The translations under genes were made by a program, and so were the position numbers. Below the pieces are notes generated by a model. The model was not told the DNA's origin. It saw only the letters and a program-made list of their open reading frames with translations, and did not search any database. A stretch of 64,000 nucleotides of DNA from an uncultured Bacteroidota bacterium (GTDB lineage: Bacteria; Bacteroidota; Bacteroidia; Flavobacteriales; Flavobacteriaceae): assembly GCA_902546725.1 (NCBI GenBank), contig CACCLB010000002.1, positions 62,001 through 126,000 on the forward strand, read 5' to 3'. Positions within the stretch are counted from its first letter, which is position 1, and every line of letters begins with the position of its first letter. Positions 55,101 to 64,000 of the stretch are shown piece by piece.

Positions 55101-55772
55101 ATGAAACCACTACTACAGGCTGTTCAAATTTCTAAAAACTACGGTGAACTCGCCGTGTTAAAATCGATTGATATAGAGATCAATGAGAAAGAAATTGTCA
55201 CCATAGTGGGTCCTTCAGGAGCAGGGAAAACAACATTACTTCATATTTTAGGTACTTTAGATCGCCCCAATACTGATCCCAATAGTCATGTATTTTTAAA
55301 CGGAACTGACACTACCAAACTTGGAGATAAAGAGTTGTCATTGTTTAGGAATCAAAATATGGGTTTTATCTTTCAATTTCACGAATTACTCCCCGTGTTT
55401 ACAGCCATAGAAAATGTCTGTTTGCCCACCTGGATTGCCGGTTCGGACACTGAGGCAGCTGAGAAAAAAGGTTTGGCGCTATTAAAACGATTAGGAATTG
55501 AGGATCGAGCAAATCACCGACCTACGCAACTCTCAGGAGGCGAGCAGCAACGTGTTGCTGTAGCCAGGGCTTTGATCAATAATCCAAAGATCATATTCGC
55601 CGATGAACCTAGCGGAAATCTGGATTCGGAAAATGCAGATCAGCTCCACGATTTATTTTTTGAATTACGTGAAGAGCAGCAATGCAGTTTTGTAATTGTC
55701 ACCCATAACAAAGAGTTGGCAAAAAGAGCGGACCGCAGTATCAGCATCATAGACGGAGCAATAAAGGTTTGA
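55101..55772 (+). CDS. LolD-like ABC transporter ATP-binding protein
   Basis: GPSGAGKTTLLHILGTLDRP, LSGGEQQRVAVARAL, ADEPSGNLDS motifs. Confidence 0.92.
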   Translation: MKPLLQAVQISKNYGELAVLKSIDIEINEKEIVTIVGPSGAGKTTLLHILGTLDRPNTDPNSHVFLNGTDTTKLGDKELSLFRNQNMGFIFQFHELLPVFTAIENVCLPTWIAGSDTEAAEKKGLALLKRLGIEDRANHRPTQLSGGEQQRVAVARALINNPKIIFADEPSGNLDSENADQLHDLFFELREEQQCSFVIVTHNKELAKRADRSISIIDGAIKV

Positions 55773-56536
55773 ATACAAAAGAACTCAAAGACTTTTTAGA
55801 TCACAAGGCAGCTACTTATGAGCAGCCTCATTTTCTGGAACAAGATCCCATCCAAATACCACACCTCTTTCAAAAAAAAGAGGATGTAGAAATCAGTGGT
55901 TTTTTAGTTTCTTCTATTGCTTGGGGCAATCGACTTAGCATTATTAAGAGTGGAATGCGCATGTTAGAACTGATGGGTAATGACCCTTACCATTTTGTCA
56001 TGGAGCACAAACCAGCGGATCTAGACTCTTTTGATTCTTTTGTACATCGGACTTTTAACAGTACTGATCTTCGCTATTTTATTAAAGCCTTACGACAACT
56101 TTATACCCGTCATGGGGGTTTGGAAGCTGCTTTTTCAAAAGCATTAGGCAATCAACGCCTTGATCAAAACATACACGAATTCAGAAATTCTTTTTTTGAA
56201 TTAAAACATGAAAAGCGAACTGAAAAACACGTTGCAGACCCCTTAAAAGGCTCGGCAGCTAAGCGCATCAATATGTTTTTAAGATGGATGGTTAGAGATG
56301 CTAAAAACGGAGTGGATTTTGGTCTTTGGAAAAGCCTCACTCCTGCTCAACTTTCATGTCCACTTGATGTTCACAGCGGAAACGTTGCCAGAAGTTTGGG
56401 TTTACTCAATCGCAAACAAAACGATCAAAAAGCAGTTGAGGAACTGGATTTAAGTCTACGGGGATTTGACCCTGAAGACCCCGTAAAGTACGATTATGCC
56501 CTATTTGGTTTGGGGGTATTTGAAGGGATGAAATAA
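55769..56536 (+). CDS. TIGR02757 (DUF2400) family protein
   Basis: SSIAWGNRLSIIKSGMRML, KRINMFLRWMVR, CPLDVHSGNVARSLGL motifs. Confidence 0.88.
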   Translation: MNTKELKDFLDHKAATYEQPHFLEQDPIQIPHLFQKKEDVEISGFLVSSIAWGNRLSIIKSGMRMLELMGNDPYHFVMEHKPADLDSFDSFVHRTFNSTDLRYFIKALRQLYTRHGGLEAAFSKALGNQRLDQNIHEFRNSFFELKHEKRTEKHVADPLKGSAAKRINMFLRWMVRDAKNGVDFGLWKSLTPAQLSCPLDVHSGNVARSLGLLNRKQNDQKAVEELDLSLRGFDPEDPVKYDYALFGLGVFEGMK

Positions 56537-56602
56537 TCTAAAGGAAATGCAGTAGACTTGTATAGCTTTGTTTAGTAAGCTACCTTTAACACAAAACCCC
56601 TA

Positions 56603-57829
56603 ATGTTAAGACATTTTTTAAAAAATATTGGTCCCGGTCCTTTAGTGGCAGCAGCCTTTATCGGTCCTGGAACAGTCACACTCTGTACTTTAGTGGGGGT
56701 AGCGTTTGGCTTCCAACTGCTTTGGGCTATTATTTTGTCGATAGGTGCAGCAATTGTTCTTCAAGGTATGGCAGTTCGAATTGGAATCATAGGCAGAAAA
56801 AGTATTATAGGGGTAATCAGGGAGGAAATTGAACTTCCTTGGGCACGTAATTTTGTATTGATTCTCATTTTTGGAGCTATAATGATTGGTAATACGGCTT
56901 ATGAAGCAGGAAATATTAGTGGTGCTGCCTTGGGTTTAGAAACTTTAATCGGTAGCTTTAGTTTTGAAAGTTCGGTTTTAAATCTCAAGCTATACCCTAT
57001 CCTTATCGGTCTTATCGCTGCAACATTACTTTGGATAGGGAAATATAAAATTCTAGAACGCAGCCTTATTTTTTTGGTAGTTATCATGAGCTTGTCTTTT
57101 TTGGTCACTGCCGTTGCCACTAGACCTTCATTAGCTCAAATTTTTTCTGGCCTTTTCCGGTTTTCAACTCCTGAGTCTGGCTTATTGAGTATAATAGGAT
57201 TGGTAGGTACCACCATAGTGCCCTATAATTTGTTTTTACACACTGAGTTAGTTCGTGAAAAATGGTCATCAAAAGCAGATCTTCCTTTTGCTATTAAGGA
57301 TATGTTGATTGCATTAACTCTTGGTGGATTGATATCCATGAGCATCATCATAACGGCTGCTGGTGTTGAAGCAACCACAATAAACAACGCAGCCGACTTG
57401 GCTTTAGGCTTGGCTCCTATTTTTGGTGAAGGAGCTAAATATTTGCTTTCGATCGGCTTATTTGCCGCAGGAATTACAAGTTCAATCACTGCTCCTTTAG
57501 CAGCAGCTTATGTGGTTTGCGGGTGTTTTGGCTGGAGTACGGATTTAACATCTCGCTCTTTTAGACGCAGTTGGGCAATTGTCATACTTTTTGGAATGTT
57601 ACTTGCTTCTACTGGTCTAAAGTTCATACTCATCATCCAATTTGCTCAAATCGCCAATGGTATACTACTCCCCATAATTGCGGCTATTCTCTTGTGGATA
57701 ATGAATAAAGCTTCTTGGTTGGGTAAATCAAAAAACAATTGGTACCAAAATCTATTTGGATTTTTGATTGTAATAATTTCTCTATTTTTAAGTGTGAGAA
57801 CACTGGGTTCAGTATTTCAATTTTTTTGA
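56603..57829 (+). CDS. Nramp family divalent metal transporter homologue
   Basis: GPGPLVAAAFIGPGTVTLC; TVPYNLFLHT; 11-TM-like hydrophobicity. Confidence 0.9.
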   Translation: MLRHFLKNIGPGPLVAAAFIGPGTVTLCTLVGVAFGFQLLWAIILSIGAAIVLQGMAVRIGIIGRKSIIGVIREEIELPWARNFVLILIFGAIMIGNTAYEAGNISGAALGLETLIGSFSFESSVLNLKLYPILIGLIAATLLWIGKYKILERSLIFLVVIMSLSFLVTAVATRPSLAQIFSGLFRFSTPESGLLSIIGLVGTTIVPYNLFLHTELVREKWSSKADLPFAIKDMLIALTLGGLISMSIIITAAGVEATTINNAADLALGLAPIFGEGAKYLLSIGLFAAGITSSITAPLAAAYVVCGCFGWSTDLTSRSFRRSWAIVILFGMLLASTGLKFILIIQFAQIANGILLPIIAAILLWIMNKASWLGKSKNNWYQNLFGFLIVIISLFLSVRTLGSVFQFF

Positions 57830-58551
57830 TGGATATCAAGTTTAATATCAATGCAGATGTAGGGGAAGGAATGGGTGACGATGCGGGTCTTATGCCTTTT
57901 ATTCAGGCCTGTAATATCGCTTGTGGAGGTCACTCAGGGAATCAACTCGAGATTAAAAAGACCATTGAACTTGCTCAAAAACATCAGGTTCTTATCGGTG
58001 CTCATCCCTCTTATCCAGACCCAATTAACTTCGGTAGGCGTACTATGAAAATAAATAAAAAAGAGCTTTACCAAAGTATAGAACAACAGCTTTCACTACT
58101 GCTTAAACAACTGCCTTTAGAAAAACTAAACCATATCAAGCCTCATGGTGCATTGTATCACGATTGTATTAATAAAGAGGAGGTTGCACGTATTTTTTTG
58201 GAAGTTATTGAGTCTGTAGGCACAGAGGTGATCATCTTTACCTCATCTAAAGGATACTTAGCAAAACTCGCTGATAAAAAAGGTATAGAGTATTGGAATG
58301 AAGCATTTATTGACCGTGCCTATCAAGACAACGGACAATTACTTACTCGCTCAGAACCTAATTCCGTACTCAATGATTCCAAATTAATATACCGTAGGAT
58401 TAAAAATCTGACACAAAACAAGGGGGTGTACTCAATTAATGGCAATTGGATTCCTCTAGATGCGAAAACACTCTGTGTACATGGGGATCATCCAAATGCG
58501 GCAAGTTTATTAAAAAGTGCACTGAGCTATTTAGAAATAAATGAAACATAA
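57829..58551 (+). CDS. pxpA: 5-oxoprolinase subunit PxpA (LamB/YcsF family)
   Basis: FNINADVGEGMGDD, NIACGGHSG, GAHPSYPD, HIKPHGALYHD, ADKKGIEYWNEAFIDRAY motifs. Confidence 0.93.
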   Translation: MDIKFNINADVGEGMGDDAGLMPFIQACNIACGGHSGNQLEIKKTIELAQKHQVLIGAHPSYPDPINFGRRTMKINKKELYQSIEQQLSLLLKQLPLEKLNHIKPHGALYHDCINKEEVARIFLEVIESVGTEVIIFTSSKGYLAKLADKKGIEYWNEAFIDRAYQDNGQLLTRSEPNSVLNDSKLIYRRIKNLTQNKGVYSINGNWIPLDAKTLCVHGDHPNAASLLKSALSYLEINET

Positions 58552-59275
58552 AATGGAAAAAGCGCTTCCTTTTCGTTTTTTTATCATCCATCCAAAGGTG
58601 GCTGTCCTAGAGTGGGATACAGAACCCAACCCACGCCTTCTGAAACTGCTTATTGGTTTTCAAAAAGCCATTTTAAAGGAGTTTAAGGAAGTCTCTCAAA
58701 TCACTCAAGGCTACTGCTCCCTAATGCTCTATCACAACTGTGAAATTCATTATATAAATGACTATCCGAACAGTTTGTGTTTACTTTTTGATTCGCTTTC
58801 TCATTATTCTTTCACAAAACAGAAAATATGGCAAATACCCGTGTGCTATGAAGAGAGTATGGCTCCTGACTTAAAGTCACTTGCAAACCAACTCAATATC
58901 AGTACAGCAAGCTTGGTACGAGAGCATACTTCAGCGAGCTATCAAGTGAATTTTATAGGATTCCTACCTGGTTTTTTATATTTAAGTGGGTTGCCAAAAG
59001 TACTGGAGTGCAGAAGAAAGGCGAGACCAGCTTCTCGAGTAGACCGAGGAAGTATCGGTATCGGCGGAAAGCAAACTGGGATTTATCCTATAGAAAGCCC
59101 TGGGGGATGGCATCTTATTGGGAAAACTCCATACCCCCTATTTGAACCTAAAAAGAAAAATCCTTGTTTTGCAAAAGCAGGGGATTCAATTCAATTTCTA
59201 TCCATCTCAAAATCGGACTATTTGGAATTGGAAAAGCAAAGAGCGCAGGGAACCCTTAAAATAAAACCCTTATGA
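58541..59275 (+). CDS. pxpB: 5-oxoprolinase subunit PxpB (KipI-like)
   Basis: NFIGFLPGFLYLSGLP, IGIGGKQTGIYPIESPGGWHLIGKTP motifs. Confidence 0.92.
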   Translation: MKHKMEKALPFRFFIIHPKVAVLEWDTEPNPRLLKLLIGFQKAILKEFKEVSQITQGYCSLMLYHNCEIHYINDYPNSLCLLFDSLSHYSFTKQKIWQIPVCYEESMAPDLKSLANQLNISTASLVREHTSASYQVNFIGFLPGFLYLSGLPKVLECRRKARPASRVDRGSIGIGGKQTGIYPIESPGGWHLIGKTPYPLFEPKKKNPCFAKAGDSIQFLSISKSDYLELEKQRAQGTLKIKPL

Positions 59276-60117
59276 TTGAGGTTCTCCTAACTGGTATTCA
59301 CAGCAGCATCCAAGATTTAGGTCGTTTTGGCATGCAAAACACCGGTATCCCAATTGGTGGTGCAATGGATCAAGCTGCCATGCAAATGGCAAATAGTCTT
59401 CTGAACAATCACAAACATAGTGCGGTACTTGAAATGAGCTTTAAGGGACCCAAACTACTCTTTCACCAATCGACCACTATTGCTCTAGCTGGGGCGGATA
59501 TGAATGCTAAACTCAACGAAAAACCCATCAACAATTTTACAGCAATTAAAATCAAAGAAAACGACCTCTTGCAGTTTGGTAATGCCCACCAAGGAAAACG
59601 AACTTATCTGGCAGTTGCAGGAGGATTTAAAAACCCTGAAATACTCAACAGTAGGAGTCAGTATTTGGGAATTACGCCAGAAGCAACGATCAGTAAAACC
59701 AAATTAATTCCAATTGACAAAGTTGATTTAAATCTTAAAAAAGGAGCGCGACTTACTTTAACAGAAAGCAATGAAACCGATACCATCCCTGTTTATAAAG
59801 GGCCTGAATTTTATTTACTCCCTAAAAAAGCACAAGATCAACTGACAAAGCAAGTGTTTACTATTAGCAATAAAAACTCAAGAATGGCCTATGTTTTAGT
59901 GGAAAAACTACTGCATGAGCTACCCTCTATTTGGACGGCACCCTTGCTGCCCGGCACTATTCAGTGCACTCCTGACGGCACTCTGGCAATATTAATGCGA
60001 GATGCTCAAACTACGGGTGGCTATCCTCGAGTACTGCAAGTAAGTGATGAGGGTATAAACAGATTGGCACAAAAATCGACTAAAGATCAATTTCAATTTG
60101 AGCTAACAAGCGTCTGA
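59272..60117 (+). CDS. pxpC: 5-oxoprolinase subunit PxpC (KipA-like)
   Basis: SIQDLGRFGMQNTGIPIGGAMDQAAMQMAN, LAVAGGF motifs. Confidence 0.92.
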   Translation: MIEVLLTGIHSSIQDLGRFGMQNTGIPIGGAMDQAAMQMANSLLNNHKHSAVLEMSFKGPKLLFHQSTTIALAGADMNAKLNEKPINNFTAIKIKENDLLQFGNAHQGKRTYLAVAGGFKNPEILNSRSQYLGITPEATISKTKLIPIDKVDLNLKKGARLTLTESNETDTIPVYKGPEFYLLPKKAQDQLTKQVFTISNKNSRMAYVLVEKLLHELPSIWTAPLLPGTIQCTPDGTLAILMRDAQTTGGYPRVLQVSDEGINRLAQKSTKDQFQFELTSV

Positions 60118-60159
60118 TGTTTTCAAAATTGTTTATACTTTTGTACGGATCTGATTTAA

Positions 60160-61413
60160 ATGAAGATACTTTTTAAAAACGCAACCTTAATTAATGAAAA
60201 GAGTCCTTTTCACAATCAAAAAAAGGATGTGTTGGTTATCGATGGGTTACTCACCCAGATAGAAGATCAGATCAAAGTCGAAGACGCAATTGTTATCGAC
60301 AAAAAAGACCTTCATCTTTCATCCGGTTGGTTTGATCCTTGTGTTTCATTTGGAGAGCCTGGTTATGAGGAGCGCGAAACCCTAGCAAACGGTTTGCTTA
60401 CCGCTGCAAAAAGTGGGTTTACCCATATTGTACTCAATCCAGACACCCATCCAGCTTTAGATTCTTTAACAGACGTCAGTCATCTACTCCAACAGTCACA
60501 AGGCTCAACCACTGCACTGCATATCAGTGCTTCACTTTCAGAGGCCTCTAGGGGAGAAAACCTAGCTCCTCTTTTTGAAATGCACAAAGCAGGTGCAATT
60601 GCCTTTGGTGATTTTAATACCACACTTAAAAACCCCAACTTGTTGCGGATAGCACTGGATTATGTTCAAAGTTTTGACGGCCTGATTCAAGCTTATCCCC
60701 TCGACTCTAATCTGAGTAATGGCGGTCAGATGCACGAAGGTGAGGTAAGTACAAATCTCGGGCTTAAAGCCATACCGCATATAGCAGAAACAAGTACACT
60801 AGCTCGTGATATTCAGCTTTTAGAATACACTCAAGGGAGGATGCATATTCCCTATATTTCGACTGCTGAAAGTGTAAAATTGATCAGAAACGCAAAGAAA
60901 AAAGGACTTAAGATAAGCTGTGGCGTTGCTGTTGCACATTTACACGCCACTGAGGAGGATCTCATGGATTTTGATGCGAATTTTAAAATTATCCCTCCCC
61001 TGAGGAGCAGTAAAGATCAGCGGGCGCTTAGGGAGGGTCTTTTGGATGGAACCATTGATATGGTCACTAGCCTCCACCAACCCCTAAATCCCGAACTCAA
61101 AGATTTGGAGTTTGTTCGTGCGAAAGAAGGCAGTATTGGACTAGAAGCTTCTTTTGGAATCTTACTCAACTACTTCCCTTTAGTCAAGGTCATTTCATTT
61201 TTGACACGAGGTAAAAAAGCTTTTAAAATAAAAGACAGCGGGTTTGAACTTGGTGAAACAGCAGATTTCACTTTGTTTTCACCCAAAGGAAGCAGTACAC
61301 TAGAAAAATCTGATTTACACTCAACCTCTAAAAACTGTCTTTTTCTCGGTAGTACGATTAAAGGAAAAGTATATGGCAGTTTAAGAGGTAACACACTTCA
61401 ACTCAACAATTAA
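60160..61413 (+). CDS. Dihydroorotase-like protein lacking HxH and catalytic Asp motifs
   Basis: SGWFDPCVSFGEPGYEERETL, MHIPYISTAESVKLIRNAK, FKIIPPLRSSKDQ; metal ligands replaced. Confidence 0.88.
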   Translation: MKILFKNATLINEKSPFHNQKKDVLVIDGLLTQIEDQIKVEDAIVIDKKDLHLSSGWFDPCVSFGEPGYEERETLANGLLTAAKSGFTHIVLNPDTHPALDSLTDVSHLLQQSQGSTTALHISASLSEASRGENLAPLFEMHKAGAIAFGDFNTTLKNPNLLRIALDYVQSFDGLIQAYPLDSNLSNGGQMHEGEVSTNLGLKAIPHIAETSTLARDIQLLEYTQGRMHIPYISTAESVKLIRNAKKKGLKISCGVAVAHLHATEEDLMDFDANFKIIPPLRSSKDQRALREGLLDGTIDMVTSLHQPLNPELKDLEFVRAKEGSIGLEASFGILLNYFPLVKVISFLTRGKKAFKIKDSGFELGETADFTLFSPKGSSTLEKSDLHSTSKNCLFLGSTIKGKVYGSLRGNTLQLNN

Positions 61414-61423
61414 TCCATCCTAA

Positions 61424-62056
61424 ATGCTTGAATATCACATTCAAAACTCAAGCGCCTCTGAAAAAGCAACTTCACCTGCCATAATCTTGATTCACGGATA
61501 CGGCAGCCATGCAGACGATTTATTTAGCTTTGCACCTTATTTACCCAAAGACCATACTGTAATTGCTACACAGGCTCCCTTAACTATAGGTCCTAATAGT
61601 TATGCGTGGTATCCCCTTCAAATGGATCCCTCAGGGGCTGTAACCTCAGAAGTTGAAGCGGCCTGGAGTGCAGTACAATTGATCGTTGATACGATAGATG
61701 AACTCATTAAAATTCACAAACTGGATGCTGATGATATCAGTCTTTTGGGGTTCAGCCAAGGAGCTATATTGAGTTGGGCAATTGCTTACCACCACTCCGA
61801 TAAAATAAGAAGAATTGTAGCTTTAAGCGGTATGGTTCACGAAAGTGTTGACAGCAGCTCTCCACCTAATTTTATTGCATATGCCAGTCACGGCATCAAC
61901 GACCAGATCATCCCTATCAGTCTTCCAAGAACCACTGTACTCCCCTTGAGTAACGCCCACCAAGCAATTACTTATCACGAGTTTAAAGATGGACATAATG
62001 TCTCTCAGGAAAATTTTACACTGATGCTCGCTTGGCTTGACAAGACAAATTTATAG
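61424..62056 (+). CDS. Alpha/beta hydrolase (phospholipase/carboxylesterase family)
   Basis: ILIHGYGSHADDLF, LGFSQGAILSW, HEFKDGHNVS motifs. Confidence 0.9.
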   Translation: MLEYHIQNSSASEKATSPAIILIHGYGSHADDLFSFAPYLPKDHTVIATQAPLTIGPNSYAWYPLQMDPSGAVTSEVEAAWSAVQLIVDTIDELIKIHKLDADDISLLGFSQGAILSWAIAYHHSDKIRRIVALSGMVHESVDSSSPPNFIAYASHGINDQIIPISLPRTTVLPLSNAHQAITYHEFKDGHNVSQENFTLMLAWLDKTNL

Positions 62057-62506
62057 TGGATTTACTACGGATTCTAAAGTCTTAAAGTTATATCCATCGT
62101 TCCCTTTTTTATAGGTCAAAAAGGCTTGACCCCAATGCTGACTAGAGCGAAATCCAATTAAAATCCATTCGGTATTTACAACTTGAATGTTGTCAATCAA
62201 AAAGCGTTCTTCAGGAAGATTGCTTACCAATTCCCCTAAACCTCCTTGCGCATTAAACGCCATCAACTCTGTCTTAACAGCCTCAACTTCAGTTTTGGTT
62301 GCCTGGTCTCCATCTAAGCTAAAATACTTTTTTACATCTAAGCTAGCTTTTAAATTAGACAGTGAATCTTTTAGGCGAAGTTGTAAGCTGTTTTGATTTT
62401 GAATCAAACGGTCTTGATGATTTAAAATTTTATTGGTATTGATCAGCTGAAAAAATAAGATGATACATACAAATAAAAAGAGGTAAAAGACAATTTTAAA
62501 TTTCAT
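62051..62506 (-). CDS. Conserved hypothetical membrane-anchored protein
   Basis: ORF with N-terminal TM then coiled-coil-like segment. Confidence 0.6.
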   Translation of the reverse strand: MKFKIVFYLFLFVCIILFFQLINTNKILNHQDRLIQNQNSLQLRLKDSLSNLKASLDVKKYFSLDGDQATKTEVEAVKTELMAFNAQGGLGELVSNLPEERFLIDNIQVVNTEWILIGFRSSQHWGQAFLTYKKGNDGYNFKTLESVVNPL

Positions 62507-62511
62507 AGTAC

Positions 62512-63282
62512 TCAATTGGAGGTTACAGTTAAAGTATCATAGGCTAGGAAAACATTTTCTGGAAGCACTTTACTCACTTCATCGTGAAAACCCATCAAAT
62601 GGCTGATATGAGTCAAATAAGCTTTTTGGGGCTGAATCTTTTCAATCATCGCCAATGCTTCTTCAAGATTAAGGTGATTGGGGTGAGGTTCAATTCTAAG
62701 CGCACTTAAAACTAAAACATCGAGATCCTTTAATTTTTGTTGCTCCTCCTCGGCTATGGTTTTAACATCAGTCAAATAACAAAAGTTATCGATTCTAAAC
62801 CCCATAACGCTGAGGGTATTGTGAAAAACTTCCACAGGTATTATGGTTTTATTTTTAAACTCAAAGGGAGTTTGAGCGCTGATGATATTTTGAGCTACTG
62901 AAGGGGCTCCTGGGTATTTGTTTTCAGAGGAAAAAATATACCCAAAACGAGTCATTAAATTGTCCATAACTCGCTTACTTCCATAAACAGGAATATCTCC
63001 TTGACGAAAGAAAAAAGGACGTATGTCGTCCAAACCTGCTGTATGATCAGCGTGTTCGTGGGTAAATAAAATACCGTCTAAATGGCTGCATTCGGTTCGC
63101 AGCATTTGTTGTCGAAAATCAGGTCCACAGTCGATCACCAAACTGGTATCTTCCCATTGAATCAAAACTGAGACTCGGAGTCTTTTATCTTTTGGATTTT
63201 CGCTCAAACAGACCGGATGTATGCTTCCTATAATCGGTATGCCTTGAGAAGTTCCAGTGCCTAAAAATTGAATTTTCAACAT
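62512..63282 (-). CDS. MBL-fold metallohydrolase (PhnP-like)
   Basis: LGTGTSQGIPIIG, FTHEHADHTAGLDDIRP, AYLTHISHLMGFHDE motifs. Confidence 0.92.
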   Translation of the reverse strand: MLKIQFLGTGTSQGIPIIGSIHPVCLSENPKDKRLRVSVLIQWEDTSLVIDCGPDFRQQMLRTECSHLDGILFTHEHADHTAGLDDIRPFFFRQGDIPVYGSKRVMDNLMTRFGYIFSSENKYPGAPSVAQNIISAQTPFEFKNKTIIPVEVFHNTLSVMGFRIDNFCYLTDVKTIAEEEQQKLKDLDVLVLSALRIEPHPNHLNLEEALAMIEKIQPQKAYLTHISHLMGFHDEVSKVLPENVFLAYDTLTVTSN

Positions 63283-63354
63283 CTTTGAACAAAGGTACCG
63301 TTTTGCTTTTTACATACCATGGAACTTTGTATTTTTGGGATAACAAAATAAAGA

Positions 63355-64000
63355 ATGAGCGTCACAATTAAAGGAGATCACGGTTTCGATAACAAACCTT
63401 CCATTGAAGCCAAGGCGCTTCGAATCAATCTCAACCCATACATCTACGGAACTTTTGCTGAAATAGGAGCTGGACAAGAGGTTGCCCGTCATTTTTTTAA
63501 AGTGGGTGGTTCCTCTGGTACCATCGCAAAAACGATTAGTGCTTACGACAAAAACTTCAGTGATACCATTTATGGGGAAGAAGCCGACGGACGCTACGTT
63601 ACGGAAACCCGATTAGACAAGATGATGACACATGAAATGCGTCTTCTCAAAAAACGGATTCCTAAAGAAGACCAACCCAATAAAATGTTTTTTACCCTTG
63701 CCAATACAGTGGCTACCATTGATTTCGCCAAAAAGTTCAAAGGTCACGGTTGGATGGGTATTCGTTTTCAAACTGAACCTGAAGGGGCCTACAATCAAAT
63801 AGTACTGCACGTTCGTTTTCACCAAACTGAGGCACGTCTTCAGCAAGAGGCTTTAGGTTTTATGGGGGTTAATCTTGTCTATGGTGCCTTTTATAAGCAT
63901 CACAATCCCAAAAAACTCTTGCGCTACCTTTACGACAGTATCGATAGCGATGCTATAGAAATAGATACCATTAATTTTTCCGGACCCCAGTTTAAGACCG
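63355..64000 (+). CDS. Conserved uncharacterised protein, truncated at the right edge (absent from ORF track)
   Basis: manual translation MSVTIKGDHGFDNKPSIEAKALRINLNPYIYGTFAEIGAGQEVARHFFKVGGSSGTIAKTISAYD... open through 64000. Confidence 0.85.
   Translation, partial: MSVTIKGDHGFDNKPSIEAKALRINLNPYIYGTFAEIGAGQEVARHFFKVGGSSGTIAKTISAYDKNFSDTIYGEEADGRYVTETRLDKMMTHEMRLLKKRIPKEDQPNKMFFTLANTVATIDFAKKFKGHGWMGIRFQTEPEGAYNQIVLHVRFHQTEARLQQEALGFMGVNLVYGAFYKHHNPKKLLRYLYDSIDSDAIEIDTINFSGPQFKT

Overview
The window is about 64 kb of a compact, low-GC, Flavobacteriaceae-like (Bacteroidota) chromosome. It is mostly core housekeeping: t6A biosynthesis (TsaE, Sua5/YrdC), UvrD/PcrA, RecG, PheT, an ABC-F ATPase, GlyA, ClpB, SmpB, AroB, PEP carboxylase, ParC/ParE, YchF, SerC/SerA, FolE, MsrA and PxpABC. 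There are also transporters and several conserved hypotheticals. I see no prophage, IS element, CRISPR array, tRNA or rRNA, and no clear new defence-type system. Features missing from or misrepresented in the ORF track: (i) a small SRP RNA gene on the minus strand at 22651-22746 with a Bacteroidota-type promoter; the SDR ORF start given in the track lies inside it. (ii) A NAD(P)HX epimerase/dehydratase gene broken by two opposite single-base shifts in A-runs. (iii) A lysoplasmalogenase-like gene interrupted by one in-frame TAA. (iv) A perfect 14-bp-arm inverted repeat in the M14 peptidase / XRE regulator divergent intergenic region. (v) A 42-aa membrane micro-ORF coupled to a CPBP protease. 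(vi) A conserved ORF running off the right edge. Likely catalytically dead paralogues (dihydroorotase-like, thioredoxin-like) and a lipoprotein gluzincin-like metallopeptidase are the most interesting proteins. All family calls come from reading motifs by eye; no searches were run.
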